From Muribaculaceae bacterium (lineage in GTDB: Bacteria > Bacteroidota > Bacteroidia > Bacteroidales > Muribaculaceae), in NCBI GenBank assembly GCA_017557665.1, contig JAFYYI010000086.1:124001-188000 (forward strand): 64,000 nucleotides of DNA, in the 5' to 3' direction. Position numbers and translations under genes: made by a program. This document shows positions 50,556 to 56,772 of this stretch, one piece after another. The notes below the pieces were generated by a model that was given only the letters and a program-made list of their open reading frames with translations, did no database searches and was not told the DNA's origin. Each line of letters starts with the position of its first letter. The first letter of the stretch is position 1.

Positions 50556-51560
50556 TTATACGAATCGGCAACCATTAAGATTGAAGCCTCGCATAAAGTC
50601 GGCAGCGGGCATGCGACGCTTGCCCGAGAGCTGCAACGACAGGATTTCGAGAGCGCCATCGCCACAATCTACCACCAGGTGCTTGCCATCGGCTGTGATG
50701 GTGCCAGGAACAGGATTTTGGCTTATTCCACAATGTGCATTGTGCATTGTGCATTGTGCATTGTAGAAAGGTTCGCTAGTGGCGAAAATTTTGACATGTA
50801 GAGCGTTGCCATCGGCGTCAATTATCTCGCTCCATGCTGCGGGATAAGGAGAGAGGCCGCGAATGTGGTTGTAGAGTTGCTCAGCAGGACGATTCCAGTC
50901 AATGCGACACGTCTCAGTAAAGATTTTTGGTGCCGGTGTAGGCTCCTCGCCTGCGGTAAGCAGCTGGTCTTGCGGAATAGGTTTCACAGTACCGGCGATT
51001 ATTGCATCAACGGTATCAATCACCATGCCTGCGCCGAGCATCATCAGGCGGTCGTGTATGGTCTCCACATTGTCGGTGCGCCCTATCTCAATGGCTTGCT
51101 GTTGTATCACGTCGCCAGTGTCAATCTCATGTTTAAGGAAAAATGTGGTCACGCCTGTAGTGGTGTCGCCATTCATCACTGCCCAATTGATGGGTGCAGC
51201 GCCACGGTATTTGGGCAGTAGCGAAGCGTGAAGGTTAAACGTTCCCAGCGGTGGCATTGCCCACACCACCTCGGGGAGCATACGGAAAGCTATGACTATG
51301 TGAAGCTGGGCATTGAGTGAGCGCAGTTCATCAACAAACGCCTCATCCTTCAATCGCTCGGGCTGCATGAGATGTAAGCCCTGCTCAACGGCATATTGCT
51401 TCACAGCCGACTGTATCATCTTATGCCCTCGTCCGGCAATCTTGTCGGGCATAGTCACCACACCCACAATGTTATAACCGCCCTCCACAAGGCGCCTCAG
51501 GCTCTCGACAGCAAAATCGGGAGTGCCAAAAAATACTATTCTTAAGTCTTCTTTAGTCAT
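50556..51560 (-). CDS. fmt: Methionyl-tRNA formyltransferase with a repeat-encoded insertion
   Basis: Formylates the initiator Met-tRNA. The 334 residues contain FGTPDFAVESLRRLVEGGY, the catalytic Asn/His block FNLHASLLPKYRGAAPINWA, and the Asp in HEIDTGDVIQQ. The C-terminal OB-type domain is interrupted at about residues 265-276 by YNAQCTMHNAHCGI, which is encoded by four perfect 7-bp TGCATTG units (50736-50763). Compared with the Escherichia coli protein this is an extra loop before PGTI. The frame is intact, and both sides of the loop match the family, so the enzyme is probably active. Confidence 0.95.
   Translation of the reverse strand: MTKEDLRIVFFGTPDFAVESLRRLVEGGYNIVGVVTMPDKIAGRGHKMIQSAVKQYAVEQGLHLMQPERLKDEAFVDELRSLNAQLHIVIAFRMLPEVVWAMPPLGTFNLHASLLPKYRGAAPINWAVMNGDTTTGVTTFFLKHEIDTGDVIQQQAIEIGRTDNVETIHDRLMMLGAGMVIDTVDAIIAGTVKPIPQDQLLTAGEEPTPAPKIFTETCRIDWNRPAEQLYNHIRGLSPYPAAWSEIIDADGNALHVKIFATSEPFYNAQCTMHNAHCGISQNPVPGTITADGKHLVVDCGDGALEILSLQLSGKRRMPAADFMRGFNLNGCRFV
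50736..50763. repeat. TGCATTG 7-bp array inside fmt
   Basis: Four perfect TGCATTG units in a row within the coding sequence. Because 7 is not a multiple of 3, gain or loss of one unit would shift the frame. Confidence 0.92.
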
Positions 51561-51645
51561 AAAATGTCAGTTATAAGTTGTCCGTCGAGAATTCTAATCT
51601 CTAATCGTGCGAAGCACAACTAATCCATAATCAGCGTAAAGCGCT

Positions 51646-53484
51646 TTAATCATAGCTATAATGTTTAAGCAATTCGCGGTAGGAATTGAAAATCTTTGAC
51701 TTGGAAACGAAGCCCACATATTTTCCGTCCTCTACCACGGGGAGGTTCCATGCCTTGGTTTCATCAAAAGTCTTCATTACCTGCTCCATGGGAGTGCCAA
51801 CCTCTATCAGCGCTGGCGGCGACGACATAAAGCGCTCCACGTAGATTCTCCTATATAAATCTGGACGGAACATAATGTTGCGGATGTCATCGAGCAGCAC
51901 CACACCTAGCAAACGCCCTTCCTCATCGGTCACGGGGAAGAGGTTGCGCTTACTCTGAGCTATCACGTCAACCATCTCCTTGAGGCTCATTTTGGGATTG
52001 ACAGGAATGAAATCGGTCTCTATCACACTGTCAATCTTGAGCAGGGTAAGCACCGACTTGTCCTTGTGGTGCGTCAACAGTTGTCCACGCTTTGCCAAGC
52101 GGCGAGAATAGATACCGTATGGCAAGAGGATACGAGATGTAAGGTAAGACACCACCGAAACGATAAGCAGAGGCAGGAACAATTCATAGCCACCCGTCAT
52201 CTCGGCAGTGAGGAAGATTGCCATAAGCGGAGCGTGCATAACGCCAGCCATCACAGCCGCCATGCCTAGTAAGGCGAAGTTTTTGTGCGATAGCGGCAGG
52301 GCCTGATCCACCACCCCCAGCGAATTGAGCAGGAAGGCGAAGAAGAAGCCCGCCATACACCCAACATAGAGCGAGGGGGCAAACGTACCACCCACTCCGC
52401 CACCGCCGTTGGTTGCACTGGTAGCAAACACCTTTGTGAAACACAAGCACCCAACAAGCGCCACTGCCCACCAAACGCTGCCATGGTGGTCATAGAACAG
52501 ACTATTTTCAAACAATGGTTTCACATCGCCATTTAGCAGGCTGTTGATTGCACCGTAACCCTCGCCATAGAGCGCAGGGAAGAGGAAGATGAGCGAACTA
52601 AGAATCACCGCACCAATAGCAAAGCGCACCCAGTGGTTGGTGATGCGGGCAAACATGTTCTCCATCATTTCTATTGTCTTGTTGAAATAGAAAGAGACAA
52701 AGCCACAGAACAGGCCAAGCAAAATCACAAACGGGATGCGAGATGTGAAAAATGGCTCACTCTGCGAGAAGAAGAACTCCATGTTATAGCCCGTGAAAGC
52801 ATAGGCGACAGTGGCACCAGTCACCGAGGCGATAATCAGCGGCACAACCGACTTGGAGTTCAGGTCGATAAGAAGCACCTCGATGGTAAACAGCACACCG
52901 GCAATCGGCGCCTTGAAGATTCCTGCTATACCTGCCGCCGCGCCACAGCCCACAAGAAGCATGAGGGTTTGCGGGGAAAGTCTGAAAAACTGCCCTAAAT
53001 TAGATCCTATGGCGGCGCCTGTGAAGACGATAGGTCCCTCGGCTCCCACCGAACCACCAAAACCTATAGTTACCGATGACGATACCAGCGAGGCATACAT
53101 ATTGTGAGTCTTTAATCGGCTCTTGCGCTGGGCAATAGCATAGAGCACGCGCGTAACGCCGTGATAGATATCGTCCTTGATGACATAGCGAACATACATA
53201 CCCGCGAGCAGGATGCCCACTACAGGGAACACCAGATACTCGTAGTTGCCACCAGCAATGCGCACATGCTTGGTGAGAATGCCAGCGATGAAGCCTATAA
53301 GGAACTTAAGCAGTACTGCGGCGAGACCAGATACGGCACCTACCACGAGAGCGAGCATCACTACAAAGGTCTTCTCCTTGATGTGATTCTCACGCCAACG
53401 GCGCACTGCCGCAATCCATCGCGACACACCTTGCTCCACGGGCTCTTCAGATGTCTTATTTACCTTGCCGTAACTGTTCATCAC
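51646..53484 (-). CDS. CLC-family chloride channel/transporter with C-terminal CBS pair
   Basis: Anion channel or antiporter of 612 residues. About ten or more hydrophobic helices cover residues 30-430, and two CBS domains follow (about 475-605; DSVIETDFIPVNPKMSLKEM and SSPPALIEVGTPMEQVMKTF). The gating-glutamate motif reads GSVGAEGPIV and the third filter motif GGTFAPSLYVG. After APIAGVLFTIE the residue equivalent to the internal proton glutamate of ClC-ec1 is Val, as in channel-type CLCs. The start codon overlaps the stop of the upstream sugar transferase. Confidence 0.92.
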   Translation of the reverse strand: MMNSYGKVNKTSEEPVEQGVSRWIAAVRRWRENHIKEKTFVVMLALVVGAVSGLAAVLLKFLIGFIAGILTKHVRIAGGNYEYLVFPVVGILLAGMYVRYVIKDDIYHGVTRVLYAIAQRKSRLKTHNMYASLVSSSVTIGFGGSVGAEGPIVFTGAAIGSNLGQFFRLSPQTLMLLVGCGAAAGIAGIFKAPIAGVLFTIEVLLIDLNSKSVVPLIIASVTGATVAYAFTGYNMEFFFSQSEPFFTSRIPFVILLGLFCGFVSFYFNKTIEMMENMFARITNHWVRFAIGAVILSSLIFLFPALYGEGYGAINSLLNGDVKPLFENSLFYDHHGSVWWAVALVGCLCFTKVFATSATNGGGGVGGTFAPSLYVGCMAGFFFAFLLNSLGVVDQALPLSHKNFALLGMAAVMAGVMHAPLMAIFLTAEMTGGYELFLPLLIVSVVSYLTSRILLPYGIYSRRLAKRGQLLTHHKDKSVLTLLKIDSVIETDFIPVNPKMSLKEMVDVIAQSKRNLFPVTDEEGRLLGVVLLDDIRNIMFRPDLYRRIYVERFMSSPPALIEVGTPMEQVMKTFDETKAWNLPVVEDGKYVGFVSKSKIFNSYRELLKHYSYD

Positions 53485-54899
53485 ACTCCCTTGCCGGTAA
53501 CAACGATTTTTATGGTATAAGCCAGAATCTTGATGTCGTTAAGGAGCGACATATTCTCTATATAAAGCAAGTCGTAGTCGAGACGCTCGAGCATCTCATC
53601 TACATTGCGGGCATAGCCAAACTTCACCTGACCCATCGATGTGATGCCAGGACGAACTTGGTGCACAAGCAGATAAGCAGGTTTGCGGGCGACAATCTGG
53701 TCGATATAATACTGGCGTTCGGGACGCGGTCCCACGAGCGACATATCACCCTTGAACACGTTCCAAAACTGCGGCAGCTCATCGATGCGGAACTTGCGCA
53801 GCACATGACCTAAGCGTGTGATGCGAGGGTCATCGGTGCTCGAAAGCTGAGGCGTGTTGTCTTTCTCGGCATCGGCAACCATAGAACGGAACTTGTAGAT
53901 TTTGAATCGTTTATTGTGATATCCCACACGCTCCTGCGCGAAGATGACGGGACCTTCTGAATCTAGTTTTATAAGTATCGCCACAATTAAATATACCGGC
54001 AAGAGTAGCACCATCAGTATAGCCGAGACGACAATATCCATCACACGCTTGATGTTCTTGCCACCCTCGCTCATAGTGCTGCCGCCCACGTCAACTAGCG
54101 GGTCACCATAGAGGTTGCTGAATCGGGCACGCGACATGAACACATTCTTCTTGTCGGGCGTCATCTTGATTGGCAGATTCAAGGCATAGAGGCGGTCGAT
54201 AATCGCCAGCATCTGCTCCATGTTCTGCTTAGTGGGCACAACTATCACCTCGCTTACCTGCTGCTCCTTGCACACGTCCACTATATCGTCCCAATCATAG
54301 ATTGGAAGGGCTATATCCTTTACCCTATTCTCTCCTGGCAGCTCAACAAAGCCCACCACGTCGTAACCAAAGGTGTTGATGTTTTTCTTCAAGCGCTGAT
54401 AGAACGAGAATCCCGAAGCGCCACTACCCACTATCAATGCCTTGAACTGCAACTGGCCGTTCCTGATGCGGCGTGTGACGGCATTGGTAATCAACAACCT
54501 CACTAAATACACTACGAAGAACAGCGTGCCCACAAGTAGGAATATCACCTCATAGTTCTCGGTGCGGCTCTCAACCATATCGTTGATGAGCGCAATGAGA
54601 ATAATCAGAAAACTGTTGCACACGGCACTCAGCAGCGTTATGATGAACTCCTGCAATCGTGACTTGCGGTAAGGAACATTGTAATAACCCGAGAGATAGT
54701 AGATAAACATCATGAGCAACGGGAACACCACCTGCCCAACTATCACATTCTCTGACACAAGGAACGAACTCAACGACAGCCAGCCGCCCTTCACAAACCC
54801 GAAGTGATAACGCATCAGGTTGAAAAGGAACCAAGCCACATTCGATGACACAAAGTCACCGAGGACATATCTTAGCCGTTGCCGCTGTTCGCCAGTCAT
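53481..54899 (-). CDS. Undecaprenyl-phosphate sugar phosphotransferase (WcaJ/EPS type)
   Basis: Starts a surface glycan repeat unit by moving a sugar phosphate onto undecaprenyl phosphate. The 472 residues have four N-terminal membrane helices (to about 155), a CoA-binding-like domain (LQFKALIVGSGASGFSFYQR), a re-entrant hydrophobic helix (VMDIVVSAILMVLLLPVYLI), and the catalytic core: KIYKFRSMVADAE, RKFRIDELPQFWNVFKGDMS, SLVGPRPERQYY. No glycosyltransferase cluster is adjacent; instead it is translationally coupled to the CLC gene. Confidence 0.94.
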   Translation of the reverse strand: MTGEQRQRLRYVLGDFVSSNVAWFLFNLMRYHFGFVKGGWLSLSSFLVSENVIVGQVVFPLLMMFIYYLSGYYNVPYRKSRLQEFIITLLSAVCNSFLIILIALINDMVESRTENYEVIFLLVGTLFFVVYLVRLLITNAVTRRIRNGQLQFKALIVGSGASGFSFYQRLKKNINTFGYDVVGFVELPGENRVKDIALPIYDWDDIVDVCKEQQVSEVIVVPTKQNMEQMLAIIDRLYALNLPIKMTPDKKNVFMSRARFSNLYGDPLVDVGGSTMSEGGKNIKRVMDIVVSAILMVLLLPVYLIVAILIKLDSEGPVIFAQERVGYHNKRFKIYKFRSMVADAEKDNTPQLSSTDDPRITRLGHVLRKFRIDELPQFWNVFKGDMSLVGPRPERQYYIDQIVARKPAYLLVHQVRPGITSMGQVKFGYARNVDEMLERLDYDLLYIENMSLLNDIKILAYTIKIVVTGKGV

Positions 54900-54965
54900 T
54901 TTATAGTAATCAGTTTTTCAGTATTCTTAGTATCTGCCTAGAACTTAATATTTTACTCTTAAAGC

Positions 54966-55532
54966 TTATCTAATTATTTTAAACGTTCCATCGCTATGAA
55001 GCATGATAATGTTTGATGCCGAGCGAGGCTTAGTATCATCCTGCCGGTATTTCACCACATAGTCAACACGCTGCTTTATCTCGTCGCTTATGTCGGCAAA
55101 AGTCTTGGCGCTGGGCTCGCCGCTCACGTTAGCTGAAGTCGATACTAATGGCTTGCCAAACTCGGAGCAGAGTCGCTGCGAGAACTCCTCATGAGGGATG
55201 CGAATCCCCAGTGAGTCGTTCTCTCCAAGCAGATTAGGAGCCACATTATAAGCTCCATCATATATAATTGTCAGTGGTTTCACTGCCACGTCAAGCAACT
55301 CTCGAGCCATCTCGGGCACACTCACCACATAGTGGTCGAGATGCTCTGCACTGCCCAGAAGCACGATAAGCGCCTTACTGTCGTCGCGCCTCTTGAGGTC
55401 ATACACCTTCTTCACAGCAGCGGCATTAGTCGCATCACAGCCAATACCCCATATCGTATCGGTAGGATACAATATCACCCCACCACGGCTCAAGACCTCA
55501 ATGCAAGCTTGTATATCTTCGTCAATTGTCAT
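54966..55532 (-). CDS. tsaC: Threonylcarbamoyl-AMP synthase (TsaC/Sua5 family)
   Basis: Makes threonylcarbamoyl-AMP, the precursor for t6A37 of ANN-decoding tRNAs. The 188 residues have the YrdC fold: VILYPTDTIWGIGCDATNA, KKVYDLKRRDDSKALIVLLG, GIRIPHEEFSQRLC, and PLVSTSANVSGEPSA. There is no Sua5 C-terminal domain. It begins the tsaC-sugar transferase-CLC-fmt row. The gap to the sugar transferase is 66 bases. Confidence 0.95.
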   Translation of the reverse strand: MTIDEDIQACIEVLSRGGVILYPTDTIWGIGCDATNAAAVKKVYDLKRRDDSKALIVLLGSAEHLDHYVVSVPEMARELLDVAVKPLTIIYDGAYNVAPNLLGENDSLGIRIPHEEFSQRLCSEFGKPLVSTSANVSGEPSAKTFADISDEIKQRVDYVVKYRQDDTKPRSASNIIMLHSDGTFKIIR

Positions 55533-55588
55533 TAGTCTAACTTCATTTCTTAAATCACTGCTTCATGCGATCTTCTCAAATCAAAAAA

Positions 55589-55596
55589 CAAAGGTA
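55589..55596 (-). promoter_or_regulatory. -7 promoter box of tsaC
   Basis: TACCTTTG on the minus strand, about 57 bases before the tsaC start; -33 not convincing. Confidence 0.55.
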
Positions 55597-55702
55597 GTGC
55601 AATCTTTGCGATAAAAAAAGTAAAAATCACATTTTTCCGTCTTTTTTTTCTCTAAAATTGTTAAAATCCACTTTTTTTGAACACTCAAGTTAATATTTTC
55701 GC

Positions 55703-55710
55703 TAAGTTTG
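55703..55710 (+). promoter_or_regulatory. -7 promoter box of the FMN-binding protein gene
   Basis: TAAGTTTG about 45 bases before ATG 55755. A TTTG lies at 55676-55679 with a longer than usual 23-nt spacer. Confidence 0.55.
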
Positions 55711-55754
55711 CAGTCTAATTGAGAAGTAGAACAAAATTAGACAAATATACTATT

Positions 55755-56207
55755 ATGACAAAATTCAAATTTGCATTTCTAGCAGTGGCTTTAGTTGCTA
55801 CAGTTGCTTTGGCCCCAAGTGCTTTGGCCAAAGGCAAGACCAGCACACCACAGGTCATCTACACAGGCGAGATTGCCAAGAAAGTGATTGGTTATAATAG
55901 CACCACACCTGTGAGCATCAGCATCACTAACGGACGCATAACCAACATCACAGCCCTCGACAACAAGGAAACCCCAGCCTATTTCAAAAAGGCCAAGGAA
56001 AAGGTGTTTAGTCAGTTTATTGGCAAGACTGTTGACGAGGCTCTGAACCTCAAAGCCGATGTTGCAACTGGCGCAACCTATTCAAGCGAAGCCCTTATCA
56101 AAAACATCAAGATGGGCTTGCAGCAAGCAAAGGAAAGTAGTCCCAAGCAAACCAACAGCAAGGGCAAGAACAAAAAAGGCAAAGGCAAGCGCAGCATGAC
56201 AAAATAA
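55755..56207 (+). CDS. Exported FMN-binding domain protein
   Basis: Small flavoprotein of 150 residues. ATG 55755 gives a signal peptide (residues 1-24, ending ALA); the frame opens earlier at 55719 but within the predicted leader. The FMN_bind domain (about 30-125) ends in DVATGATYSSEALIKNIKMG. The T-G-A-T-x-S motif is where FMN is bound covalently to Thr in NqrC/RnfG relatives. The last ~20 residues are Lys-rich. Probably a periplasmic electron carrier, but no flavin transferase or redox partner is adjacent. Confidence 0.9.
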   Translation: MTKFKFAFLAVALVATVALAPSALAKGKTSTPQVIYTGEIAKKVIGYNSTTPVSISITNGRITNITALDNKETPAYFKKAKEKVFSQFIGKTVDEALNLKADVATGATYSSEALIKNIKMGLQQAKESSPKQTNSKGKNKKGKGKRSMTK

Positions 56208-56229
56208 TGCTTACCCTTAGCTTTAATGA

Positions 56230-56273
56230 CAATGAGCAAGAACCCCATCGCAGGTTCTTGCTCATTGATTTTT
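56230..56273. terminator. Bidirectional terminator after the FMN-binding protein gene
   Basis: CAATGAGCAAGAACC (56230-56244) pairs with GGTTCTTGCTCATTG (56253-56267), followed by T. The 48-residue membrane protein gene converges on it from the other side. Confidence 0.93.
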
Positions 56274-56293
56274 CCTAATTAGTTGCTGCGTCA

Positions 56294-56440
56294 TCAAAAG
56301 CAATGCATCGCAATGTAGCCCAAGAATGTTACAAAGAACATGATGCCAAACACGTTAAATGTAGTGTTTACAAGTCGGCGCACGTTGACAAACTCGCTGT
56401 TGCCCAGCACACAAGAGTTGATGTTATCTGTTTTTTTCAT
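56294..56440 (-). CDS. Small single-pass membrane protein, 48 residues
   Basis: Unrecognised small protein. It starts MKKTDNINSCVLGNSEF and ends in a hydrophobic helix (FGIMFFVTFLGYIAMHCF) that reaches the C-terminus. A consensus -7 box TAATTTTG lies 25 bases upstream, and a strong terminator follows 21 bases after the stop, so the frame is a complete transcription unit. A Cys sits in each half. Nothing in the overlapping plus-strand frame resembles a gene. Function unknown. Confidence 0.72.
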   Translation of the reverse strand: MKKTDNINSCVLGNSEFVNVRRLVNTTFNVFGIMFFVTFLGYIAMHCF

Positions 56441-56464
56441 AGCTGTATAATTTTGATTACGACG

Positions 56465-56472
56465 CAAAATTA
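56465..56472 (-). promoter_or_regulatory. -7 promoter box of the small membrane protein gene
   Basis: TAATTTTG on the minus strand, 25 bases before the start codon; -33 element weak. Confidence 0.55.
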
Positions 56473-56519
56473 TATATCATGTGGGCAAAAATCGAGCACG
56501 TCAACACTAAAATATCTTA

Positions 56520-56705
56520 AACCCAATTCGGTCATTAGGATTTATGTTAGAACAGAATTTATTTTGAGCAGGTTGTAAAGAGATTGTTGAAGACATAGCG
56601 GACTATGGCAAGACAATATCTGCAACAAAATGCCAAAATAAAGCTGTTATAGCATAAATAGACATACAATTATTACCTTCCGTCGCCGAATGACCGATTT
56701 GGGTT
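56520..56705. mobile_element. Possible MITE-like element with 17-bp terminal inverted repeats
   Basis: AACCCAATTCGGTCATT at 56520-56536 and its inverted copy (16 of 17 matching) at 56689-56705 bracket 152 bp without a clear gene. TAA occurs just outside or at both ends and might be a target duplication. Alternatively the paired ends could belong to a structured RNA. It fills most of the 332-bp gap 56441-56772. Confidence 0.45.
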
Positions 56706-56717
56706 AATGCTCACAAA

Positions 56718-56748
56718 AAAAATGCTTGGCTCAACACCAAGCATTTTT
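56718..56748 (-). terminator. Terminator of the multidomain surface protein gene
   Basis: AAAAATGCTTGG (56718-56729) pairs with CCAAGCATTTTT (56737-56748), giving a U-run on either strand. Confidence 0.92.
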
Positions 56749-56772
56749 AATGTTTGAAAAAAGATTTATCTC

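Noticed and set aside
20407..50763. TGCATTR arrays as a CRISPR array
   Set aside because: Units are only 7 bp with no spacers, and no cas genes are present.
56303..56578. 91-codon plus-strand frame after the FMN-binding protein
   Set aside because: It overlaps the better supported 48-residue membrane protein on the other strand and has no promoter box or hydrophobic or conserved pattern.
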